Shown in pieces: positions 6,814-13,838 of a stretch of DNA of 14,629 nucleotides. A program made the translations under genes and the position numbers. Every line of letters starts with the position of its first letter. Positions within the stretch are counted from its first letter, which is position 1. This stretch comes from DATBSK01 sp040902705 (GTDB lineage: Bacteria; Actinomycetota; Acidimicrobiia; IMCC26256; PALSA-555). The stretch spans positions 1 to 14,629 of the forward strand of contig JBBDWT010000191.1 in NCBI GenBank assembly GCA_040902705.1, written 5' to 3'. The notes below the pieces were generated by a model that was given only the letters and a program-made list of their open reading frames with translations, had not been told where the DNA came from and made no database searches.

Positions 6814-7974
6814 TCAGCTCGTGCCGGGGAGCACGGCCCGGAGGTAGACCGCCCGCACCGCGAACGCCTGCCGGAGATCGGCGCGGAGCCCGGAGAGGAA
6901 CTCGTCCTCGTACGCGCGGTCGGAGAGCAGCGACACCGTGAACTGGAGCGCGGCGAACGACGCGACGAACCCGGCGACCTTGATGAGCTCGGTCGTCATC
7001 CCCATCCTCTGACCGAAGAGGTCGAACGTGAACAACACGTCGGGCGGACGACCGATCCAGTCGGTGGCCAAGGTCGGCGGCACCGTGACGAGCCCGAGCA
7101 CGATGAAGAAGAGGAACAAGGCAACGCTGACGATGGCCACGAGCGTGGCTTCGCTCACGACGACAACCATCCGGACGTTGCGGCGCTCGCTCCGCGAGAG
7201 CGGCGGGGGCGTTGACGTGCGGCTGCGACCGGTGGCCAGCACCGCCGCCGGCGTCTCGGCGACGAGCTCGCGGGTCGTGGTCCAGTCGACGTCGGACTCG
7301 ACCTCGCCGATCTGATCGGGAGCGCGCATCACCGCGAACACGAGCCCGAGCCCGATGAACAACCCCGCGCCGAGGAGGAGGACGGGCCAGCGCAGCTCGT
7401 GGGCGAGCTGCCACGTCTCGGTCGTGAAGAAGACGAGGACGACCACGATCAGCAGCAGGGGGAGGGCGCGCAAGAGCACGCCGGAGACGGTCCGCAGCCG
7501 CGACGCGAAGTGCTCGAGCGTCCATCGCGCGAGCGACACGACGGCGTACCGGCGCTCGAAGTAGGCGAGCCCGAGCACCACGAGGTTGATCCCCGCGGTC
7601 GTCACCGCGGACCTCCACTGACCTCCGAACGCGAGCGGGATCAGCGCGGGCCCGAGCACGAAGAGCAGCACCTCGATCGGTCCGATCCGGTTCGGGCGGG
7701 CCAACCACGCGCGCCCGCGCAGCCGATTGGTCACCGCCCAGAGCGCCACGAGCACGGCTACGCCCGCGACGACAGCGGCGATGCTCCCGAGGACGGGGTA
7801 CTCCTCGTTCGGAGCGAGCACCGCGATCTCGATCACGAAGAGGAGGAGCACGATCGGGACGACCGCGACCCACACGTCCCGCGACGAGCGGAACTTGTAG
7901 ACGAAGTGAGGGAGCCCGCGCGACACGAACCAGCGCTCCGTCTCGCGGATCGCTCCGTCCTGACCGTCGGGCAC
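6814..7974 (-). CDS. Multi-pass integral membrane protein of unknown function
   Basis: The function is not recognised. The product is 386 residues. A short hydrophilic N-terminus contains ETERWFVSRGLPHFVYKF (11-28), a segment I recall from unnamed actinobacterial membrane proteins. About eight hydrophobic segments follow, at roughly 34-54, 61-82, 100-117, 123-139, 166-184, 196-216, 272-301 and 333-355. A hydrophilic loop of about 55 residues lies between segments six and seven (217-271). The C-terminus is short and charged. No transporter, kinase or protease motif is visible. GTG at 7974 is the first start after an in-frame TAG five codons upstream. There is no Shine-Dalgarno sequence, but a -10-like TAGCCT ends 8 nt before it, so a leaderless message is conceivable. 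It lies 98 nt past clpB and 73 nt before purA, and neither neighbour suggests a role. Confidence 0.85.
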   Translation of the reverse strand: MPDGQDGAIRETERWFVSRGLPHFVYKFRSSRDVWVAVVPIVLLLFVIEIAVLAPNEEYPVLGSIAAVVAGVAVLVALWAVTNRLRGRAWLARPNRIGPIEVLLFVLGPALIPLAFGGQWRSAVTTAGINLVVLGLAYFERRYAVVSLARWTLEHFASRLRTVSGVLLRALPLLLIVVVLVFFTTETWQLAHELRWPVLLLGAGLFIGLGLVFAVMRAPDQIGEVESDVDWTTTRELVAETPAAVLATGRSRTSTPPPLSRSERRNVRMVVVVSEATLVAIVSVALFLFFIVLGLVTVPPTLATDWIGRPPDVLFTFDLFGQRMGMTTELIKVAGFVASFAALQFTVSLLSDRAYEDEFLSGLRADLRQAFAVRAVYLRAVLPGTS

Positions 7975-8072
7975 GGCGGCAGAGGCTAGATGTCGTGACC
8001 GGGCACCCGCCTGGACCAGACCGCCGCGCAGCGCTGTACGCCTGCTCCGCCGCGGCCTGCTCTGACGCGCGG
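7975..8072 (-). other. Gap between clpB and the membrane-protein gene
   Basis: This 98-nt stretch holds a direct repeat of GAGCAGGC (minus strand, around 8040-8065) flanking a GC-rich palindrome GCCGCGGC, within wider complementary arms CCGCGC/GCGCGG. It could fold and end clpB transcription, but there is no T-run and the pairing is ordinary for such GC content. Confidence 0.3.
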
Positions 8073-10649
8073 CTACGTGCTGACGGAGGCCCGGCGGCTG
8101 AACGACAGCGCCCCGTCGCCCGTGGCGTCGATCACCACGACGTCGCCGTCGGCATACTCGCCCTTGAGCAGGCCCAGCGCGATCGGATCGGCGACTTCTC
8201 GCTGGAGCACTCGCTTGAGCGGCCGCGCCCCGAAGTCGGGGTCGTAGCCAACCTGTGCGATGTGCGCGAGCGCGGCGGCGGTCAGCTCGAGGCCGAGGTT
8301 CCGATCGGCGAGACGCGCCCGGAGCTGCTCCACCTGGATCGTGACGATCCGCTCGATGTGCGACTCGTCGAGCCGGTGGAACACGACGATCTCGTCGATC
8401 CGGTTCAGGAACTCCGGCTTGAAGTGCCCGTGGACCGCGGCCATGACCACGCGCTCGTCACCACCGCTCCCGAGGTTGCTCGTCATGATCACCACGACGT
8501 TGGTGAAGTCGACCGTGCGGCCCTGGCCGTCGGTCAGCCGACCGTCGTCCATGAGCTGCAACAGCACGTTGAAGACGTCGGGGTGCGCCTTCTCGATCTC
8601 GTCGAGCAGCACGACTGCATACGGACGGCGTCGGACCGCCTCGGTGAGCTGGCCACCCTCGTCGTAACCGACGTACCCGGGGGGCGCGCCGACGAGCCGC
8701 GACACCGAGTGCTTCTCCATGTACTCGGACATGTCGATGCGGACCATCGCATGCTCGTCGTCGAACAGGAAGTCGGCGAGGGTGCGGGCGAGCTCGGTCT
8801 TTCCGACGCCCGTCGGCCCGAGGAACAGGAACGACCCGATCGGCCGGTGCGGATCGGACAGCCCCGCGCGCGACCGGCGGATCGCGTTCGCGACCGCGCT
8901 CACCGCGCCGTCCTGACCGATGACGCGCTCGTGCAGCACGTCCTCCATCCGGACGAGCTTCGCCATCTCGCCCTCCATGAGCCGGCTCACGGGGACTCCG
9001 GTCCACTTCGAGACGATCTCGGCGACGTCCTCCTCGTCGACCTCCTCCTTCAGCATCTGCACGACGGCCTGGAGCTCGTTGAGCCGGACGGTGCGCGCGT
9101 CGATCTCGTGCTCGAGCTCGCGCATCGTCCCGTAGCGGAGCTGGGCCGCCTGCTCCAGGTCGCCCTCGCGCTCGGCGCGCTCCGCCTCGGTCCGGGCCGT
9201 CTCGAGCTGCTCCTTGAGGGCGCGGATCTCCGCGATCGCGTCCTTCTCGTTCTGCCAGTGCGCGACCTTGGCGTCACGCTCCTCAGCGAGCTCCGACAGC
9301 TCCGACTCGATCGCCGCCAGGCGCCCCTTGGACACGTCGTCGGTCTCCTTGCCCAGCGCGGCCTTCTCGATCTCGAGCTGACGGATCCGCCGCTCGATGA
9401 CGTCGATCTCGAACGGCATCGAGTCGATCTCGATGCGCAGGCGCGACGCCGCCTCGTCGATCAGGTCGATGGCCTTGTCGGGCAGCTGGCGCGCCGCGAT
9501 GTACCGGTGAGAGAGGACTGCGGCCGCGACGAGCGCGGCGTCCTGGATCCGCACGCCGTGGTGGACCTCGTAGCGCTCCTTGAGCCCACGGAGGATCGCG
9601 ACCGTGTCGTCGACCGACGGCTCGCCGACGTAGACCTGCTGGAACCGGCGCTCGAGCGCGGGGTCCTTCTCGATGTGCTTGCGAAACTCGTCGAGCGTCG
9701 TCGCACCGATCATGCGCAGCTCGCCCCGCGCCAGCATCGGCTTGATCATGTTCCCGGCGTCGACCGCGCCCTCGGCCCCGCCCGCTCCGACGATGGTGTG
9801 CAGCTCGTCGACGAACGTGATGATCTCGCCGTCGGAATCGGTGATCTCCTTGAGCACCGCCTTCATGCGGTCCTCGAACTCGCCGCGGTACTTCGCACCG
9901 GCGACCATGCCGCTGATATCGAGCGCGATGAGGCGCTTGTCGCGCAGGCCCTCGGGGACGTCGCCCTCGACGATCCGGCGGGCGAGGCCCTCCGCGATCG
10001 CGGTCTTGCCGACGCCCGGCTCGCCGATGAGCACCGGGTTGTTCTTCGTGCGCCGCGAGAGCACCTGGATGACGCGCCGGATCTCCTCGTCGCGTCCGAT
10101 GACCGGGTCCAGCTTGCCGTTGCGGGCGTCCTCGGTGAGGTCGCGGCCGAATCGCTCGAGCGCCTGGTACTGCTCCTCCGGGTTCTCACTCGTGACCTTG
10201 TGGCTTCCGCGCACCTCCTTGAGCGCCGCGAGGAGGGCGTCGTGGGTGAGGCCGGCGCTGCGGAGCAGATCGCCGACACCGCCGGCCACCTCGCTCATCG
10301 CGAGGAGCACGTGCTCCGTCGAGAGGTAGTCGTCGCCGAGCTCGCTGCGCTGGGTGTCCGCCGCCTCGAGGACCGCGAACGCATTGGGAGCGAGCTGCGC
10401 GGTCTGGGTCGTCTGTCCGTAGACCTGGGGCAGCGCGCCGATGGCCTCACCGACCCTGTCGACGAGGGGCTTCGGCGCGACGCCGAGCCGCTCGAGCACC
10501 GGGAGCACGACGCTCTCGGGCTGGCCGAGGAGGGCCGCGAGCAGGTGCTCGGGCGTCACCTGCGTGTGGTTGCGCTCGCGCGCCATGGACTGGGCGGCCT
10601 GGAGGGCCTCCCCGGTCTTGCGGGTGAACTTGTTCGGATCGAGTGCCAT
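8073..10649 (-). CDS. clpB: ATP-dependent disaggregase ClpB
   Basis: This Hsp100 chaperone forms hexamers and rescues aggregated proteins together with DnaK, DnaJ and GrpE, all encoded nearby. The product is 858 residues, full ClpB length. Domain order: Clp N domain (about 1-145); AAA1 with Walker A GEPGVGKTA (209-217), pore loop KYRGEFE (253-259) and Walker B ITFVDELH (277-284); coiled-coil middle domain (about 405-540), which marks ClpB rather than ClpA/ClpC; AAA2 with Walker A GPTGVGKTE (611-619), pore loop PPGYVGYDEGG (656-666) and Walker B VVLLDEIEKA (679-688). The segment between TSNLGS and FKPEFLNR is about a dozen residues shorter than in E. coli, resembling mycobacterial ClpB as I recall it. 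The start is ATG at 10649 (MALDPNKFTRKTGEAL), preceded by GAGGTGG with a 9-nt spacer. The frame is open 86 codons further upstream but that part is not ClpB-like. Likely repressed by HspR through the inverted repeat at 10681. Confidence 0.97.
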   Translation of the reverse strand: MALDPNKFTRKTGEALQAAQSMARERNHTQVTPEHLLAALLGQPESVVLPVLERLGVAPKPLVDRVGEAIGALPQVYGQTTQTAQLAPNAFAVLEAADTQRSELGDDYLSTEHVLLAMSEVAGGVGDLLRSAGLTHDALLAALKEVRGSHKVTSENPEEQYQALERFGRDLTEDARNGKLDPVIGRDEEIRRVIQVLSRRTKNNPVLIGEPGVGKTAIAEGLARRIVEGDVPEGLRDKRLIALDISGMVAGAKYRGEFEDRMKAVLKEITDSDGEIITFVDELHTIVGAGGAEGAVDAGNMIKPMLARGELRMIGATTLDEFRKHIEKDPALERRFQQVYVGEPSVDDTVAILRGLKERYEVHHGVRIQDAALVAAAVLSHRYIAARQLPDKAIDLIDEAASRLRIEIDSMPFEIDVIERRIRQLEIEKAALGKETDDVSKGRLAAIESELSELAEERDAKVAHWQNEKDAIAEIRALKEQLETARTEAERAEREGDLEQAAQLRYGTMRELEHEIDARTVRLNELQAVVQMLKEEVDEEDVAEIVSKWTGVPVSRLMEGEMAKLVRMEDVLHERVIGQDGAVSAVANAIRRSRAGLSDPHRPIGSFLFLGPTGVGKTELARTLADFLFDDEHAMVRIDMSEYMEKHSVSRLVGAPPGYVGYDEGGQLTEAVRRRPYAVVLLDEIEKAHPDVFNVLLQLMDDGRLTDGQGRTVDFTNVVVIMTSNLGSGGDERVVMAAVHGHFKPEFLNRIDEIVVFHRLDESHIERIVTIQVEQLRARLADRNLGLELTAAALAHIAQVGYDPDFGARPLKRVLQREVADPIALGLLKGEYADGDVVVIDATGDGALSFSRRASVST

Positions 10650-10680
10650 CTGGGCGCGCCACCTCGTCAGTCTGGTGAAG

Positions 10681-10699
10681 TTGATAACACGACCATCAA
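10681..10699. promoter_or_regulatory. HAIR-like inverted repeat, probable HspR operator of clpB
   Basis: TTGAT at 10681-10685 and ATCAA at 10695-10699 form a perfect inverted repeat with a 9-nt spacer. The known HspR operator HAIR (CTTGAGT-N7-ACTCAAG) has core TTGAG-N9-CTCAA, the same arm length and spacing with one base changed in each arm. The site is 32 nt upstream of the clpB ATG. On the minus strand the arm gives a -35-like TTGATG, but no clear -10 follows. hspR lies about 1 kb away. It could also affect the divergent DUF2510 gene. Confidence 0.6.
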
Positions 10700-10734
10700 G
10701 ATTGCCATTCCCGCCACCGCGACTCGATGCCCCC

Positions 10735-10772
10735 GCCGCCCAGCCGCCCAGCCGCCCAGCCGCCGCTGGCGG
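10735..10772. repeat. Short tandem octamer array followed by a small hairpin
   Basis: Three complete copies of GCCGCCCA (10735-10758) and a partial fourth (10759-10764) lie between the divergent clpB and DUF2510 genes. The array runs into CCGCC-GCT-GGCGG (10760-10772), a perfect 5-bp stem. It is upstream of the chosen DUF2510 start, so non-coding on this reading. If the earlier ATG at 10727 were used it would encode a Pro-Ala-rich stretch. Probably slippage-prone sequence without known function. Confidence 0.6.
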
Positions 10773-10804
10773 TGGGCTGCTCTGCGTGCCACGCTGGGGA
10801 GACT

Positions 10805-11602
10805 GTGACTGATGTGGCTGGTGTGGCCGCGGGCTGGTATCCAGACCCGCTCGACCCGACGCGTCGCCGGGCGTGGGACGGCGCGCACTGGAACGCGCGC
10901 GTCTCAACCGACGCGAGGCCGACGGTCGCCCCGGCCGCCGCGGCCATCTCGTGGACCCCCGGCCTCGCCGCGACCCCGTCCCCGACCCCGGCCCCGGTCG
11001 CCGGGCCCGAGCAGCGGGCCCGTTCGAGGACGCGGCGTCCGCTCGCGCTGGTCGGGATCGCTGCGGCTGCGCTCCTGATCGCCGGAGTCGCGGTGGCCGG
11101 CGCCGAGCTCGTCGACGCCGGGCAGCAACGACCGCACGTGGTCCCCGAGCAGGCGTACCGCGACCCCCGGGCCGGGTTCGCGCTGCGCTACCCCGATGGG
11201 TGGCGCGTGCTGCGCCGTGACCGCGGCGACGGGATCCGGCTCGCGATCGGCGCGACCGACGCGCCGAGCACCGAGACCAACACCGTGTCGGTCGTCGCCG
11301 GGTCCGAGTCGGCGCCGCTGCCTCCGCTCCACACGCTCGCGGACCAGCTCACCGAGGCCCTCCGGGACCAGCTCCCGGGCGTGCGGCTCGAGGCGGCCGA
11401 GCGCACGCGGCTCGCCGACGCGCCCGCGTTCCACTTCACGTTCCGCGACCCGGAAGCGACCCCTCCGACGCGGATCCAGCAGTACGTCGGCCGCACGACC
11501 AGCGGTCGTCCGCTGACGGTGACGGCGACGGTCCGCGAGCCGCGCACCGCCCCGAACGGCGCGGAGCTCGACCGGTTCGTGCAGTCGCTCGCCCCGAGCT
11601 GA
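10805..11602 (+). CDS. Membrane-anchored DUF2510 protein with a secreted C-terminal domain
   Basis: The exact role is unknown. The product is 265 residues. Residues 10-33 are a DUF2510 motif (GWYPDP...RRAWDGAHW), a short module common at the N-terminus of actinobacterial membrane proteins. A Pro/Ala/Thr linker (37-70), a basic stretch (RARSRTRRP, 71-79) and one membrane helix (about 80-100) follow. The rest (about 113-265) is likely outside the membrane. Its FALRYPDGWRV start, THxFTF-like core and final DRFVQSLAPS recall the PsbP/LpqN-like or DUF1795-type fold, but this is an inference from pattern. GTG at 10805 was chosen because GGGGAG lies just before it and DUF2510 begins ten residues on, although the spacing of 3 nt is short. 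ATG at 10727 is an alternative. It is divergent from clpB and convergent with hspR. Confidence 0.82.
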   Translation: MTDVAGVAAGWYPDPLDPTRRRAWDGAHWNARVSTDARPTVAPAAAAISWTPGLAATPSPTPAPVAGPEQRARSRTRRPLALVGIAAAALLIAGVAVAGAELVDAGQQRPHVVPEQAYRDPRAGFALRYPDGWRVLRRDRGDGIRLAIGATDAPSTETNTVSVVAGSESAPLPPLHTLADQLTEALRDQLPGVRLEAAERTRLADAPAFHFTFRDPEATPPTRIQQYVGRTTSGRPLTVTATVREPRTAPNGAELDRFVQSLAPS

Positions 11603-11643
11603 GCTCGCCGGCGCAGGTGGGGATGACGACCAGCACGAGCTCA
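11600..11643. repeat. Inverted repeat in the convergent gap after the DUF2510 gene
   Basis: TGAGCTC (11600-11606) and GAGCTCA (11637-11643) are perfect 7-bp arms around a 30-nt spacer that itself begins with a CGCCGGCG palindrome. The left arm contains the DUF2510 stop. The gap separates converging genes, so a terminator role is possible, but the long loop and lack of a T-run make this weak. Confidence 0.3.
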
Positions 11644-11675
11644 ACGGGCTGCCTGCATCTGCCGGGATCAGGTTC

Positions 11676-12083
11676 TCAGCCGGTGCGGCGTCGATCCGGT
11701 ACCGACGGGCGCGGGGCGGGCACGAGGTCGCGGCGGTGCTCACGGTGCGCCTGCTCGACGGCCTCGACCATGTCGGCGCGCGCCTGCTCGAGCGCATGCT
11801 GGAGCTCGCGGATGCGAGCGTGGGCCCGCGCGAGATCGTCCTCGAGCTCGAGGACCTTGCGGACCCCCACGAGGCTCACGCCCTCGTTGGTCAGCTCTTG
11901 GATGCGGCGGAGCAGCGCGATGTCGCGGTCGGAGTAGCGCCGGCTGCCGCCCTGCGTGCGCTGGGGCTCGATCAACCCCTTGCGCTCGTAGATGCGCAGT
12001 GTCTGCGCGTGCACACCGGCCAGCTCCGCCGCGACCGAGATGATGTACAGCGCGCGATCGCGCGCCGAGTCATGTCCAGCCAT
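11676..12083 (-). CDS. hspR: Heat-shock repressor HspR (MerR family)
   Basis: HspR represses the dnaK operon and clpB by binding HAIR operators, in the known actinobacterial system with DnaK as co-repressor. The product is 135 residues. Residues 13-34 form the MerR-type helix-turn-helix (YIISVAAELAGVHAQTLRIYER), followed by the wing with GLIEPQRTQGGSRRYSDRDI (36-55), a helical region with ELTNEGVSLVGVRKVLELE (63-81) and a coiled coil to about 110. The tail is basic and Pro-rich. The typical HspR pattern ISVAAELAG.H.QTLR.Y distinguishes it from other MerR proteins. The start is ATG at 12083, one base after the dnaJ stop (TGACATG), with GGGGGT upstream, so it is the last gene of the dnaK operon. 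The operon promoter is outside the window. Confidence 0.96.
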   Translation of the reverse strand: MAGHDSARDRALYIISVAAELAGVHAQTLRIYERKGLIEPQRTQGGSRRYSDRDIALLRRIQELTNEGVSLVGVRKVLELEDDLARAHARIRELQHALEQARADMVEAVEQAHREHRRDLVPAPRPSVPDRRRTG

Positions 12084-12084
12084 G

Positions 12085-13233
12085 TCAGACCCCCAGGTGC
12101 TGACGCGGGTTGCCGGTGACCTTCTCCGACATCGCCTCGATCGCCGCGCGCTCCTCGTCGGTGAGCTCGTCGGGCACAGCGATGTCGAAGGTGACCAGCA
12201 GATCGCCGGGCTCGCCCTTCGCAGGTGCGATCCCACGGCCGCGCACCTTCACGGTCTTTCCGGGCTGCGTCCCCGCCGGCACCTTGACCGTGACCGGCGC
12301 CGCGAGCGTCGGCACCTTCACCTGCGCGCCCAGCGCGGCTTCTGCGAAGGTGACCGGCACCGTGACCGTCAGGTTCGCACGGCCCGAGCGCCCGAAGATC
12401 GGGTGCTTGTCGACGTGGACGATGACATAGAGGTCTCCGGGCGGACCGCCGCTGCGGCCCGCGCCGCCGCGACCCTTCACGCGGATGCGCTGGCCGTCCT
12501 TCACCCCAGCCGGGATGCGGACCTTGACCTCGCGCCGCCGGCGCTCGACGCCGGTCGACCGGCACTTCTTGCACTTGTGCGTGATGATCTGCCCGCGTCC
12601 GCCACATGTCGGGCAGACCTGCGAGAACGAGAACGGGCCCTGGTCGACCGCCACCGCGCCCGAGCCGCTACAGGTGGGGCACACGTCGGGGAACGTCCCG
12701 GGTTCAGCGCCCGTGCCCCCGCACACCGAGCACGGCGCGTCGGAAGTGAGGTTCACGGTGGTGGTGATGCCGTGGACCGCGTCGAGGAAGTCGAGGTGCA
12801 GCTCGGTCTCGAGGTCTTCGCCGCGCACCGGGCCCACCGGCCCCTGGCCGCGCGCGCGTCCCCGACGACCACCGCCACCGAAGAGGTTGCCGAACAGGTC
12901 GCCGAGGCCGCCGCCGTCGTCGTCGAAGCGGAACTGCGCCCCCTCGAACCCGCCCGGCCCGAAGCCGCCCGGACCCCCCGGCCCGCCACCGCTCGCGACC
13001 ATCTCGCGGACCTGGTCGTACTCCTTGCGCTTGTCCGCGTCGCCGAGCACGTCGTGCGCGGCGGACACGTCCTTGAACCGCTCCTCGGCCGCGGCGTCGC
13101 CCGCGTTCGCGTCGGGGTGGTACTGCTTGGCCAGCTTGCGGTACGCGCGCTGGATGTCCTTGTCGCTCGCGTCGGAGGAGACCCCGAGCGCGGCGTAGTA
13201 GTCCTTCTCGAACCACTCACGCTGCGGCGCCAT
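12085..13233 (-). CDS. dnaJ: Chaperone protein DnaJ
   Basis: This Hsp40 co-chaperone stimulates DnaK ATPase and delivers substrates. The product is 382 residues. J domain 10-75 with HPD at 39-41; Gly/Phe-rich region about 82-122; zinc-binding region with Cys168/171 and Cys221/224 (site I) and Cys185/188 and Cys207/210 (site II); C-terminal substrate-binding domains to about 355. The fourth zinc motif reads CKKCRSTG, with Arg where Gly is usual, but all eight cysteines are present. The N-terminus (EWFEKDYYAALGVSSDAS) is that of the DnaJ encoded in actinobacterial dnaK operons. ATG at 13233 has GAGG 8 nt upstream. It lies 5 nt after grpE and 1 nt before hspR. Confidence 0.97.
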   Translation of the reverse strand: MAPQREWFEKDYYAALGVSSDASDKDIQRAYRKLAKQYHPDANAGDAAAEERFKDVSAAHDVLGDADKRKEYDQVREMVASGGGPGGPGGFGPGGFEGAQFRFDDDGGGLGDLFGNLFGGGGRRGRARGQGPVGPVRGEDLETELHLDFLDAVHGITTTVNLTSDAPCSVCGGTGAEPGTFPDVCPTCSGSGAVAVDQGPFSFSQVCPTCGGRGQIITHKCKKCRSTGVERRRREVKVRIPAGVKDGQRIRVKGRGGAGRSGGPPGDLYVIVHVDKHPIFGRSGRANLTVTVPVTFAEAALGAQVKVPTLAAPVTVKVPAGTQPGKTVKVRGRGIAPAKGEPGDLLVTFDIAVPDELTDEERAAIEAMSEKVTGNPRQHLGV

Positions 13234-13238
13234 CCGGG

Positions 13239-13838
13239 TTACCTCGTGACCTTGACCATCGCGGGCCTCACGACCCGTCCCTTCAACCGGTAGCCGTTGC
13301 GCATCGTCTCGCCGACCACCGGCTCACCGTCGCCGTCCTCCTGCATCACGGCTTCGTGCACGTTCGGGTCGAAGAGCGCGCCGTCGGTCTCGATGCGCTC
13401 GAGCCCGGCCTTCTCCAGCGCGCCCAGCAGCTCGGCGTACACCAGCTCCACGCCCTTGCGAACCTTCTCGTCCGCGCCGTCGAGGGTGCCGAGCGCGAGC
13501 TCGAAGCTGTCGAGCACCGGCAGCAGGCTCTCGACGAGCCCCTCCGTCGCGCGCTCGACGACCGAGGCCTGCTCGCGCAGCACCCGCTTGCGGTAGTTCT
13601 CGAAGTCGGCCTGGACGCGCTGCGCGAGCGCCCGGAGCTCGTCGCGCTCGCGCGACAGCTCGTCCTCCAGCACGGCGTCGGCGTCCGGGGGGACCCCGGT
13701 CTCCGCCGCCGCTCGCTCCGACTCCATTGCGCCGCTCGCTACGAAGGGGGAGACCCCGTCCGTCGCCGCTCGCTCCGACTCCGTTGCGCCGCTCGCTACG
13801 TCCGCATCGGACTCGAGTCCAGCGTCGCGACCGGTCAC
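13239..13838 (-). CDS. grpE: Nucleotide exchange factor GrpE with duplicated N-terminal segment
   Basis: GrpE releases ADP from DnaK and resets the chaperone cycle. The product is 199 residues. Residues 1-55 are a low-complexity, probably disordered tail. Residues 57-100 begin the long paired helix with the family-typical DFENYRKR (78-85). The C-terminal beta domain includes LFDPNVHEAV and ends GYRLKGRVVRPAMVKVTR. The tail carries a 19-residue repeat, VASGATESERAA (14-25) and VASGAMESERAA (33-44), encoded by nearly identical DNA. The start is GTG at 13838, overlapping the dnaK stop by four bases (GTGA), with GAAGAG upstream. The tail duplication does not touch the conserved core, so the protein should work. 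Confidence 0.95.
   Translation of the reverse strand: MTGRDAGLESDADVASGATESERAATDGVSPFVASGAMESERAAAETGVPPDADAVLEDELSRERDELRALAQRVQADFENYRKRVLREQASVVERATEGLVESLLPVLDSFELALGTLDGADEKVRKGVELVYAELLGALEKAGLERIETDGALFDPNVHEAVMQEDGDGEPVVGETMRNGYRLKGRVVRPAMVKVTR
13687..13800 (-). repeat. Two tandem 57-bp repeats inside grpE, REP-like
   Basis: Two copies, 13687-13743 and 13744-13800, are offset by 57 bp (19 codons). The 36-base core of each (13708-13743 and 13765-13800) differs at one position only. On the minus strand each core contains GCGAGCGGCGCAA and GGAGTCGGAGCGAGCGGCG, so GCGAGCGGCG appears twice per copy. The region after each core can form a short GC hairpin (GGGG-TCT-CCCC at 13747-13757 and a CCGGGG/CCCCGG-type fold near 13688-13699). 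Small indels between copies cancel out and keep the frame. Confidence 0.75.

Noticed and set aside
10650..10804. CIRCE element (HrcA operator) near clpB
   Set aside because: No TTAGCACTC-N9-GAGTGCTAA-like sequence is present. The inverted repeat found fits HAIR geometry.
7995..10808. A 937-codon open frame on the plus strand
   Set aside because: It is antisense to clpB. Long antisense frames are expected at this GC content, its translation is Arg/Asp/Val/Leu-rich without domain motifs, and the ClpB frame is unambiguous.
10650..10907. N-terminal extension of clpB by up to 86 codons
   Set aside because: The extension crosses the HAIR-like operator and the octamer array and encodes no ClpB-like sequence, while ATG 10649 gives the standard N-terminus and length.
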